Below, in pieces: positions 16,137 through 24,687 of a stretch of DNA of 38,455 bases. Source of the DNA: Solimonas aquatica (GTDB lineage: Bacteria > Pseudomonadota > Gammaproteobacteria > Nevskiales > Nevskiaceae). How positions within the stretch are numbered: position 1 is the stretch's first letter; each line of letters begins with the position of its first letter. The notes under the pieces are model-generated. The model saw nothing but the letters and a program-made list of their open reading frames with translations, made no database searches and was not told where the DNA came from. The stretch spans positions 1 through 38,455 of the forward strand of contig NZ_FOFS01000008.1 in assembly GCF_900111015.1 (NCBI RefSeq), given 5' to 3'. The position numbers were made by a program, and so were the translations under genes.

Positions 16137-16304
16137 ATGTTGAAAAAGCTGTGGCGTTTCTTGCGCGATGAGGAAGGTGCGAGCGCGGTCGAGTACGGAT
16201 TGATTGTCGGCCTGATTGCAATTGCCATCGTCGCGATATTGATTCTGATCGGACCCCGCTTGAGCGCGGTGTATTCGAAGGTGTACGACAGCCTGCCGAC
16301 CTGA
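16137..16304 (+). CDS. Flp-type pilin, copy 2
   Basis: A second 55-residue Flp prepilin: MLKKLWRFLRDEEG followed by ASAVEYGLIVGLIA. The processing site (Gly14/Ala15), Glu+5 and Tyr are identical to copy 1, and the tail is KVYDSLPT. GGAG lies six bases upstream, a better ribosome-binding site than that of copy 1. DNA over the conserved core is nearly identical to copy 1, so this is a tandem duplication; differences sit mainly in the leader, the helix and the tail. Both may be polymerised, or the second may be a minor pilin. Confidence 0.95.
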   Translation: MLKKLWRFLRDEEGASAVEYGLIVGLIAIAIVAILILIGPRLSAVYSKVYDSLPT

Positions 16305-16328
16305 AAGCCAGGCAGGCGCTGTCGAGGG

Positions 16329-16358
16329 GCCCCTTGCCGCATCCGCTGGGCAAGGGGC
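16329..16358 (+). terminator. Stem-loop after the pilin genes (attenuator-like)
   Basis: Perfect 10-bp stem GCCCCTTGCC / GGCAAGGGGC with a 10-base loop, 25 bases after the second pilin stop. There is no clear T-tract. It probably protects the abundant pilin mRNA or partly terminates before tadV, a common arrangement where pilin must greatly exceed machinery proteins. Confidence 0.5.
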
Positions 16359-16587
16359 TCTGCGTGTGCGGCGCTCGAAATTACAAGAAGCAGGCGCAAG
16401 CGGATGGCAGGCGCCGGCAGAGGGCGGCAGGGCTGGGCTGAAGCGGTGGAGGCTTTGCCGGTGGGGCATCGCCGCACGCAAACGGGGTCGGCAAGTGATT
16501 CGTTTAAGGGCTCTCCATTGATGCACGACATGCCTGCCGCTGGTCGGTGGTGACACTACGCGCTGCGCGTGCGTACGGTAAAACCTG

Positions 16588-17025
16588 ATGAGCATCGTAT
16601 TCTGGATTGGCTTGTGGGCGGCACTGATTGCAATCTATGACTGGCGGCGGCAAAGGATCGCCAATGCCGCGCTGATCGTGATGCTGGTGCCGGCGCTGCT
16701 GGCCCTGTTCTGGAACGGCAAGGGCTTGCTTGGCGCGGGGCCAGGGTCCAGCCTCTGCGGCATGTTGCTGGCTTTTGTCGTGACGCTGCCGGCGTACCCG
16801 CCGCGCGTGCTGGGTGCCGGCGACGTGAAGTTCGCGGCGGTGCTGGGCCTGCTGCTGGGCCTGCAGCGCACGCTGGAGATGCTGTTGTGGGCGGCGCTGC
16901 TACTGGGGCTTGCGGCAGTGCTGATGTGGTGGCTGAAGGGCTCGCGCAAGGCTAGATTTGCCGCCGCGCCGGCGCTGACACTGGCCACGCTGCTGGAGCT
17001 GATGGGCGGGCCGCTGCTGCTGTGA
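16588..17025 (+). CDS. tadV: Prepilin peptidase TadV/CpaA (A24 family)
   Basis: A 145-residue inner-membrane aspartic peptidase that cleaves Flp prepilin leaders. The two catalytic Asp are visible: Asp18 in IYDWRRQRIAN and Asp79 in GAGDVKFAA (GxGD motif). There are about four to five membrane helices and no N-methylation domain, as usual for the short TadV/CpaA type. The start ATG lacks a Shine-Dalgarno, and a gap of 283 bases separates it from the pilins. That gap holds the stem-loop and otherwise nothing I recognise. Confidence 0.92.
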   Translation: MSIVFWIGLWAALIAIYDWRRQRIANAALIVMLVPALLALFWNGKGLLGAGPGSSLCGMLLAFVVTLPAYPPRVLGAGDVKFAAVLGLLLGLQRTLEMLLWAALLLGLAAVLMWWLKGSRKARFAAAPALTLATLLELMGGPLLL

Positions 17026-17086
17026 GAATGGCGGCGGAAAAGCTGAAGGTCTGCGGTGACGGTGTTCTTGAGCCAGGGAGTTTGCG

Positions 17087-17947
17087 ATGAGCAGTACCGC
17101 ATTGAAGATTTTTGCCGGCGTCGCCGTTCTGGCGGCGATTGTTCTCGCTGCACTGGGTTATCGCATGAGCCGCGACTACGCCCAGAAGTCGGAGGCGGCG
17201 CAGCAGCAGGTGCGCCAGCAGGCCGCCGAGCAGACGCTGGCCGTGGTGGCGGTCAAGCCGCTGCTGGCCTACCAGCCCATCGCCCGCGAGGCGGTGGCCC
17301 TGGTGCCGGTGTCGGTGAGGCCGGCCGATCCCATCGGCAACATCGATGAGGTGGTCGGCAAGCAGCCGCTGATCGACATCGACGCCGGCGCGCCGGTCAC
17401 GCACCGTTACTTCCGCGAGGGCAATGTCCTGGCGCGGGCCATCCCGCCCGGCTACAAGGCGGTGTCGATCGGGATCAACGACGTGCTGGCGGTGGGTGGC
17501 TTCCTGCGCCCGGGCGACATCGTCGACATCCTGATCTTCCTGCGCGGCGCCGAAGGTGCCAGCCAGCCGCAATCGCGCGTGCTGCTGGAGAAAGTGCGGG
17601 TGCTGGCGTATCTGGATCAGATCATCGACCGTCCGGCCGGCGCGCAGCCGGCCGGCAACCAGCCGCAGGCGGCGCAGCAGCGCACTGCGGTGCTGGCAAT
17701 CCCGGACAAGGACACCACCAAGCTGATGCTCGGCTCCAGTCTCGGCGATCTGCGCCTGGCCCTGCACGGTCAGTCCGAGCTGCAGGGCGGTGACGGCGAG
17801 AACGGCGCGCTGGCGGTCGTCGATCCGAAGGCGGCCGAGCGCGTCATCACCTCGGCGGAGCTGGCGCGGCTGCGGCCGGTGGGCCCGCCGACGGCGAGGA
17901 TCGAGGTGGTGCGCGGCAACGATGTGTCCGCGGTGAGTGTGAAGTAA
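17087..17947 (+). CDS. rcpC: Flp pilus assembly protein RcpC/CpaB
   Basis: A 286-residue protein with one N-terminal membrane helix (about 8-26) and a periplasmic body. Residues 50-115 form a SAF-type domain (TLAVVAVKPLLAYQPIAREAV), followed by the RcpC/CpaB region with IPPGYKAVSIGINDVLAVGGFLRPGDIVDIL, characteristic of the family. It is thought to assist the RcpA secretin. AGGGAG six bases before the ATG is a good ribosome-binding site. It is followed 14 bases later by the secretin gene, the standard tad order. Confidence 0.93.
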   Translation: MSSTALKIFAGVAVLAAIVLAALGYRMSRDYAQKSEAAQQQVRQQAAEQTLAVVAVKPLLAYQPIAREAVALVPVSVRPADPIGNIDEVVGKQPLIDIDAGAPVTHRYFREGNVLARAIPPGYKAVSIGINDVLAVGGFLRPGDIVDILIFLRGAEGASQPQSRVLLEKVRVLAYLDQIIDRPAGAQPAGNQPQAAQQRTAVLAIPDKDTTKLMLGSSLGDLRLALHGQSELQGGDGENGALAVVDPKAAERVITSAELARLRPVGPPTARIEVVRGNDVSAVSVK

Positions 17948-17961
17948 GGGGACCCACCAAC

Positions 17962-19329
17962 ATGAACAAACTGCAAACTCTGATTCGTACCCTGCTGCTG
18001 CTGATCGTCGCGCTGTCGCTGCCGGCGTCCGCGCAGCAGGCCGGCAACGGCAACCCGCCGCTGATCATCGTCGAGCAGGGCACGCACAAGCTGATGCGCG
18101 CCAACGCCGAGGTGCAGCGCGTGGCGGTGGGCAATCCGGCGACCGCCGACGTGAGCCTGGTCAATCGCCGCGATCTGCTGCTGGCCGGCAAGTCCATCGG
18201 CATCACCAGCCTGATCGTGTGGATCAAGGGTGAAAGCCAGCCGCGTCAGTATCTGGTGCGGGTGCAGCTGCCGGTCGATCCGCTGAAGTCGCAGAAGCCG
18301 GTGGACCCGGAGCTGAGCCAGGCCATCGTGGATCCGGGCCGTGGCCTGGAAGGCCAGCTGCCCAATCTGCTGGCGCATCGCCGCGCCGCGATTGCCGCCA
18401 GCGGCGGCCAGAAGGAGGCGCCGATCGCCGACGCCAGCAGCGTGGCACTGGAGTCGCAGGTGCTCACCAGCGTCAAGATCGCCGAAGTGTCGCGCAAGAC
18501 CCTGCAGCGCTACGGCGTCAATCTGATGGTCAACAACGGCACCGCCGGCACCACCAGCGGCATTCTCGGTTCGCCCGGTTCCTACTCCAGCTTCGACTTC
18601 AAGGACGGCCCCGGCAGCGCCGGCATCAAGGGCACGCTCAGCCGCTCGCTGACCGATGCCTTCGGCCTGCTGATCACCGATTCGAGCAGCAAGATCACGG
18701 CGCTGATCGATCTGCTGGAAGGCCGCGGGCTGGTGCGCACCCTGGCCGAGCCGAGCCTGCTGGCCACCAGCGGCCAGACTGCCAGTTATCTGGCCGGTGG
18801 CGAGTTCCCGGTGCCGGTCACGCAAGGCGGTACTTCCGGTTCGGGCATCACCGTGCAGTACAAGGAATTCGGCGTGCGCCTGTCGTTGACGCCGACGGTG
18901 CTGGCGCGTGACCGCATCGCGCTGAAGGTGGCGCCGGAAGTCAGCGATCTGGATTTCTCCGCCGGTATCCAGATCAGCGGTGTCTCGGTGCCGGCGCTGA
19001 CGGTGCGCCGCACCGACACCAGTATCGAGCTGGGCGACGGCGAGACCTTCGTGATCTCCGGCCTCATCAGCTCCAACCTCACCAGCAACGTCAACAAGGT
19101 GCCGTGGCTGGGCGATCTGCCGGTGCTGGGCGCGTTCTTCAAGTCCACCACCCTGGATCGCAGCGACAAGGAGCTGATCATGATCGTCACGCCGCATCTG
19201 GTGCGGCCGCTGGCCCGCGACGCCAAGCTGCCGAAGCTGCCGGGTGATCAGTACAGCGGCAAGACGCCGAGTTTCGGCCACAACGTGTTCCTGGAACGCG
19301 GCGATTTCGATTCCGGATTTAGCCGTTGA
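17962..19329 (+). CDS. rcpA: Outer-membrane secretin RcpA/CpaC
   Basis: A 455-residue secretin forming the outer-membrane channel of the Tad pilus. It has a signal peptide (about 1-24, ending SLPASAQQ) and an N-terminal pilus-assembly domain with the RVAVGNPATADV pattern. The secretin domain includes LAEPSLLATSGQTASYLAGGEFP, ITVQYKEFGVRLSLTPTV and VPWLGDLPVLGAFFKS, the usual signature near the C-terminus. The length is typical for CpaC. AAGGGGA lies about 12 bases upstream of the start. The 55 bases after it include a run of eight A just before the tadZ start. Confidence 0.95.
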   Translation: MNKLQTLIRTLLLLIVALSLPASAQQAGNGNPPLIIVEQGTHKLMRANAEVQRVAVGNPATADVSLVNRRDLLLAGKSIGITSLIVWIKGESQPRQYLVRVQLPVDPLKSQKPVDPELSQAIVDPGRGLEGQLPNLLAHRRAAIAASGGQKEAPIADASSVALESQVLTSVKIAEVSRKTLQRYGVNLMVNNGTAGTTSGILGSPGSYSSFDFKDGPGSAGIKGTLSRSLTDAFGLLITDSSSKITALIDLLEGRGLVRTLAEPSLLATSGQTASYLAGGEFPVPVTQGGTSGSGITVQYKEFGVRLSLTPTVLARDRIALKVAPEVSDLDFSAGIQISGVSVPALTVRRTDTSIELGDGETFVISGLISSNLTSNVNKVPWLGDLPVLGAFFKSTTLDRSDKELIMIVTPHLVRPLARDAKLPKLPGDQYSGKTPSFGHNVFLERGDFDSGFSR

Positions 19330-19384
19330 GCCTGACGGGCCGCTAGAATTAAGCACTCGTTCATTCACAAAAAAAACGGTAGCC

Positions 19385-20575
19385 ATGAAATCCCAGGCGG
19401 TGGTGGTCGCTGATGATCCGGTGTACTTGAGCTGGCTGGAGAATGCCGCGGGCACCAGCACCGAGTTCGCCCTGGTGCGACCGCTGGACGCCGAGGATCT
19501 GCTGGATCGCGTCTTGACCCTGGGCCGGGTCGACGTGGTGTTCTTCCAGTTCGACCGGGGCAATCTGGAAACCCGTCTGGCGATGATGGAGCGCCTGGTC
19601 GAACGCCAGCCGGATATCGCGGTGGCCGGCCTGGGCGCCGACAGCAATCCCGACATCGTGCTGGCCGCCATGCGTGCCGGCGCCCGTGACTTCTTCGTGC
19701 TGCGTCGCGACGAGGCCGATGTGGTGGCGCTGCTGTCCAAGCTGCTGCGCCGCACGCAGTCGGCGGTGCGCGTGCCGCAGAAGCAGGGGCAGCTGTTCGC
19801 CATCTTTTCCAGCCAGCCCACCGAGGCCATCGCCTTCGTCGCCGAGCACGTCGCGCTGGCCTGCCAGGACGCACTGCCCAAGGGTTCGCACACGCTGCTG
19901 ATCGACATCGCCACCCCGGCCGGCGCCAGTGCGGTGTTTCTCAACATCAGCCAGTCGTACACCGTGATCGACGCCGTCAACGACGTCTATCGCTGCGACC
20001 AGACGCTGATCGACACCGCCTTCTCGCGCCATCCCAGCGGCCTGTATCTGCTGAGCCTGCCCGAGGATCTGATCGGCCGCCCGCATTTCAATTTCGACGA
20101 TTTCCTCAAGCTGCTGGAAGTGGTGCGCGGCCTGTTCGCCTGCGTGGTGCTGGCGTTCGACGGCCATCAGCCGGTGGCCGACATCGGCGGCATGCTGGCG
20201 CAGGCCGATCGCGCGCTGCTGCTGTCCGACCAGTCGATTCTCAAGTCGCGTCACTGCAAGTACCTGCTGCGCGCCATGCGTCTGGAAGACTGCCCGCTGG
20301 AGCGCACGGCGCTGCTGGTGGACTTCTACCGCCGGCGCGTCGGCCTGGAGCCGGAAAACCTGGCCGAGATTCTCGATCTGCCGCTCTACGGCCGGCTGAC
20401 CGCGAGCCTCAACCAGGGCCGCATCCAGTCGATGAATGCCGGCGAGCCGATGCTCACGGTCTCTCCCAAGGATCCCTTCTGTGTGGACGTGCGCGCCCTG
20501 GCTGCGGCGCTGCTGGCTGGACAGGGCAAGGTCGAGGCCCCGCGCGGCACTGCGCTGAGCCGCCTGTTCAGTTGA
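19385..20575 (+). CDS. tadZ: TadZ/CpaE-like pilus localisation protein with a lost P-loop
   Basis: A 396-residue protein: residues 1-130 form a receiver-like domain (VVVADDPVYLSWLE ... MRAGARDFFVL), followed by a ParA/MinD-like domain. TadZ/CpaE proteins place the Tad machinery at the cell pole. The usual deviant Walker A (KGGVGxST type) is missing: the equivalent strand reads LFAIFSSQPTEAIAFV, without Gly or Lys. The later strand TLLIDIATPAG is kept but the Walker-type Asp context is weakened. ATP binding is therefore unlikely, and I infer a scaffold role. Position between the secretin and the TadA ATPase confirms identity. The ribosome-binding site is weak. Confidence 0.85.
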   Translation: MKSQAVVVADDPVYLSWLENAAGTSTEFALVRPLDAEDLLDRVLTLGRVDVVFFQFDRGNLETRLAMMERLVERQPDIAVAGLGADSNPDIVLAAMRAGARDFFVLRRDEADVVALLSKLLRRTQSAVRVPQKQGQLFAIFSSQPTEAIAFVAEHVALACQDALPKGSHTLLIDIATPAGASAVFLNISQSYTVIDAVNDVYRCDQTLIDTAFSRHPSGLYLLSLPEDLIGRPHFNFDDFLKLLEVVRGLFACVVLAFDGHQPVADIGGMLAQADRALLLSDQSILKSRHCKYLLRAMRLEDCPLERTALLVDFYRRRVGLEPENLAEILDLPLYGRLTASLNQGRIQSMNAGEPMLTVSPKDPFCVDVRALAAALLAGQGKVEAPRGTALSRLFS

Positions 20576-20600
20576 CCCCGGCGCAGGAACGGATCACCTC

Positions 20601-21820
<1,220 letters not shown>

Positions 21821-21821
<1 letters not shown>

Positions 21822-22753
21822 TGCTATTGCTGATCGTACTGGCGCTGACGCTGATGATGGCGGGGGTGGCCGTGCTGCTGGCGCTGCGCGCCACGGACCG
21901 CCAGCGCCAGGAAGACGTGAACCTGCGCCTGCGCGTGCTGGGCAATGCCGAGGACGCGGCGACGGTGGCCGCGCAGCTCAGCAGCGCGCAGCAGGTGCAC
22001 AACCCGCTGCTGCGTTTCTTCTGCCATGTGGTCTGGCGCACGGGTGTGGAGTACAGCCCGCAGACGGTGCTGCGCCTGCTGCTCGGCATCCTGCTGCTGC
22101 TGCCGCTGTTGCTGCTGGTGCTGGGGGTGGCGCTGGGCCTGCTGGTGTTTGTCGGCGGTCTGGGTCTGGGCTGGCTGCTGCTGCTGCGTCAGGCCGGGCG
22201 CCGGCGGCGGCGCATCATCGAGCAGTTCCCCGCCTTTCTGGAGAGCGTCAGCCGGGTGCTGGCGGCCGGCAACACCCTGGAGGAGGCGATCAGCTCCTCG
22301 GTACGCGAGGCGCCCGATCCGATCCGTCCGCTGTTCGTCAGCGTCGGACGGCAGGTGCGCCTGGGCGCGCCGATTGAAACGGTGCTGCACGAGCAGGCCG
22401 AGATCAACGAGCTGCGCGATCTGAAAATCCTGGCGATGGCGGCGTCCATCAACCGCAAGTACGGCGGCAGCCTGCGCAGCGTGCTGCGCAGCCTGATCCA
22501 GGCGGTGCGGGCGCGCGACAATGCGCAGCGCGAACTGCGCGCGCTCACCGCCGAAACGCGTTTTTCGGCGATGGTGCTGTCGGTGATTCCGATCGTCATC
22601 ATGATTTACATCGTCTGGCAGAACCCTGATTACTACACGCAGATGTGGCAGCAGCTGTCCGGCAAGATTCTGCTCGGCGGCTCGCTGGTGCTGCAGGTGC
22701 TGGGCATGCTGCTGATCTGGCGCATGATGCGCGGCGCGGGTGGTGATTCATGA
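21821..22753 (+). CDS. tadB: Inner-membrane platform protein TadB
   Basis: A 310-residue T2SSF/GspF-type membrane protein. There is a hydrophobic N-terminal helix and a second pair near 85-125. A cytoplasmic domain follows with FPAFLESVSRVLAAGNTLEEAI and IAMAASINRKYGGSLRSVL-type features (seen as LAMAASINRKYGGSLRSVL), then C-terminal helices. It forms the inner-membrane platform with TadC. The start overlaps tadA by one base (TGATG) and the stop overlaps tadC (ATGA), implying coupled translation of the platform pair. Confidence 0.93.
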
Positions 22754-23682
22754 ATCCAAATCTGTTTGCAGCCCTGGTCGCGGCCGCGATTCTGGTCGGC
22801 ATCGGCGCCTTTGCCGCCCTGAGCTGGCTGCTGCTGCGCATGCGCCACGAAAACCGCCTGCGCCGGCGTCTGGCCACCGAGACCACGGAAACGGGGCGCG
22901 ATTTCGACAGCGCCGACGCCACGCCGCTGGTCGACAGCCTGGCGCGCAGCGGCAAGGCCATCGAGCGGATGGTCGATACCGAAGGCGAGAGCGGGCGACT
23001 GCTGGTGCAGGCCGGCTGGCGCACCGCGCAGGCGCGTGTCGGCTGGTATGTGTTCCAGGCGGCGCTGCCGGTGCTGCTGTTCGGCGGTGTGCTGGCGTTC
23101 TGGACGTTTGCCGAAGTCGAAAACCGCATGTTGCTGGGCGTGATGGCCGCGCTCATGGCGGCGATCCTGAGCTTCCTGGCACCGCGCTGGACGCTGCGGC
23201 GCCTGGCGGCGGCACGTCTGGAGCGCATCCGCGGCGAGGTGCCGCTGCTGATTCATCTGCTGGTGCTGATGTTCGAGGCCGGCCTGGCCACCCGTCAGGC
23301 ACTGTCGAGCATCGTGCGGGAGGGTGCCGGCGTGCTGCCGGAGCTGGGCCACGAGTTCGACGGCGCGGTGCGGCAGGTGGAAGCCGGCGCCGAACTGAGC
23401 GAGACGCTGCGCCTGATGGCCGATGTGCTGCCGGTGGACGATCTGGCCACGGTGCTGGGCATCCTGCGGCAGGTGGACCGCTATGGTGGCGAGCTGCGCG
23501 AGCCGCTGCTGGAGACGCTGAAGAACATCGAGGAGCAGCGCGGCTACGAGCTGCGCGAGCGCGTCAACCTGATGTCGGGACGCATGACCCTGGTGATGGT
23601 GATGTTCTTCTTCCCGGCGCTGATGATCTTCGTCGCCGGTCCGGCCTTCCTGGCCATCGTCGTCACCCTGGGCAAGATCTGA
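22750..23682 (+). CDS. tadC: Inner-membrane platform protein TadC
   Basis: A 310-residue partner of TadB with a T2SSF domain: EVPLLIHLLVLMFEAGLATRQAL, then DDLATVLGILRQVDRYGGELREPL. Paired C-terminal membrane helices end in AGPAFLAIVVTLGKI, a typical TadC ending. N-terminal helices occupy about 5-30 and 98-140. It overlaps tadB (ATGA) and the downstream lipoprotein gene (TGATG). Confidence 0.93.
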   Translation: MNPNLFAALVAAAILVGIGAFAALSWLLLRMRHENRLRRRLATETTETGRDFDSADATPLVDSLARSGKAIERMVDTEGESGRLLVQAGWRTAQARVGWYVFQAALPVLLFGGVLAFWTFAEVENRMLLGVMAALMAAILSFLAPRWTLRRLAAARLERIRGEVPLLIHLLVLMFEAGLATRQALSSIVREGAGVLPELGHEFDGAVRQVEAGAELSETLRLMADVLPVDDLATVLGILRQVDRYGGELREPLLETLKNIEEQRGYELRERVNLMSGRMTLVMVMFFFPALMIFVAGPAFLAIVVTLGKI

Positions 23683-24356
23683 TGGGCATGCTGCATCGTC
23701 TGGTCACGATCGGTGCCGCGCTGCTGCTGGGTGCCTGCTCGCTGCTGGGCCAGTCGCCGGCGGAGCATGCTGCTTCGCCCGCCAGCGACACGGCGGTCTA
23801 CACCGATCTGATCAAGCGCATGATCGACAGCGGCCAGTATTACGCGGCGCTGGCGCACATCCAGCAGCAGCAGCGCGAGGGCAACAACGATCAGCTGCGC
23901 TACCTGGAGGCCGAGGTGCGGCGCAATCTGGGGCAGTTCGAGGCCGCCGAAACCCTTTATCGCGGTCTGCTCAACGGACCGCAGAGCGGTGGTGCCTACC
24001 ACGGCCTGGGCCTGCTGTACGCGCCGCGCAACATGAATACCGCGATCGGCTATCTGCGCGAGGCCGCCAGGCGCGCGCCCACCGACGCCGACACCCGCAA
24101 CGACCTCGGCTACGCCCTGCTGCGCCAGGCCCGCTACAACGAGGCGCTGCCGGAACTGGCCACCGCCGCCGAGCTCGATCCCAATGACGACCAGCCGCGC
24201 AACAATCTGCTGCTGCTGATGTTCCTGCGCCGCGACGAGAAGGGCGCGCAGAAGATCATCGCCGACGCCGCGGTGCCGGCCGATACCGTTTCACGTCTGC
24301 GCGCGCAGGCGCAGGCCATGCAGGCCCGCAGCGCGGGCACAGGAGTGCGGCAATGA
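23682..24356 (+). CDS. tadD: Tetratricopeptide lipoprotein TadD
   Basis: A 224-residue lipoprotein. The signal peptide ends in the lipobox LLLGAC with lipidated Cys19. TPR repeats follow (for example YHGLGLLYAPRNMNTAIGYLREAARRAP and NDLGYALLRQARYNEALPELATAAELDP). TadD proteins act as secretin pilotins or assembly factors. The ATG at 23682 overlaps the tadC stop; a second in-frame ATG two codons later (23688) is an alternative start. The stop overlaps the next gene by ATGA. Confidence 0.92.
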   Translation: MGMLHRLVTIGAALLLGACSLLGQSPAEHAASPASDTAVYTDLIKRMIDSGQYYAALAHIQQQQREGNNDQLRYLEAEVRRNLGQFEAAETLYRGLLNGPQSGGAYHGLGLLYAPRNMNTAIGYLREAARRAPTDADTRNDLGYALLRQARYNEALPELATAAELDPNDDQPRNNLLLLMFLRRDEKGAQKIIADAAVPADTVSRLRAQAQAMQARSAGTGVRQ

Positions 24357-24631
24357 AGAGACTGATCGGAGTGTTGCTGGCCGTGGCGGCCGGCGCGGCG
24401 ATGGCCCAGGAGGCGGCGCCGAGCACGGTCGAGACCACCGCCGAGGTGGGACAGGGTGTGCGCGGCTGGCTCGAGCTGCAGACCCACGGCACGCAGGCGC
24501 AGACCGAGCTGCGTCCGGTGCCGGGCGAGGTGGCGGCGCAGGTGTACCAGCGCTACGTGAACAGCTTCAAGGCTGCCATTCCGGAACAGATGGAACGGCA
24601 GTCATTCGTCGGCCGGGGCGGTTCACAGTAA
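24353..24631 (+). CDS. DUF3613-family small exported protein at the end of the tad operon
   Basis: A 92-residue protein with a signal peptide (MKRLIGVLLAVAAGAAMA, cleaved before QEAAP). The core contains GWLELQTHGTQAQTELRPVPGEVAAQVYQRYVNSF, then IPEQMER. This matches the DUF3613 pattern found in tad loci of pseudomonads, where its function is unknown. It overlaps tadD by four bases and is the last gene of the run. A periplasmic location follows from the leader. Confidence 0.8.
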   Translation: MKRLIGVLLAVAAGAAMAQEAAPSTVETTAEVGQGVRGWLELQTHGTQAQTELRPVPGEVAAQVYQRYVNSFKAAIPEQMERQSFVGRGGSQ

Positions 24632-24647
24632 GCTGCGCAGCCTGCGA

Positions 24648-24666
24648 CGGACCCGGGGAGGGTCCG
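24648..24666 (+). terminator. Stem-loop downstream of the tad operon
   Basis: CGGACCC - GGGGA - GGGTCCG, a 7-bp GC-rich stem with a 5-base loop, 17 bases after the last tad gene and 21 before the PAS-GGDEF gene. It lacks a T-tract, so it is at best a partial terminator. Confidence 0.4.
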
Positions 24667-24687
24667 CGCCCGACGTGATCACCGTTC

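Noticed and set aside
17770-19980. 736-codon minus-strand frame across rcpC, rcpA and tadZ
   Set aside because: It crosses three well-supported genes and has shadow composition only.
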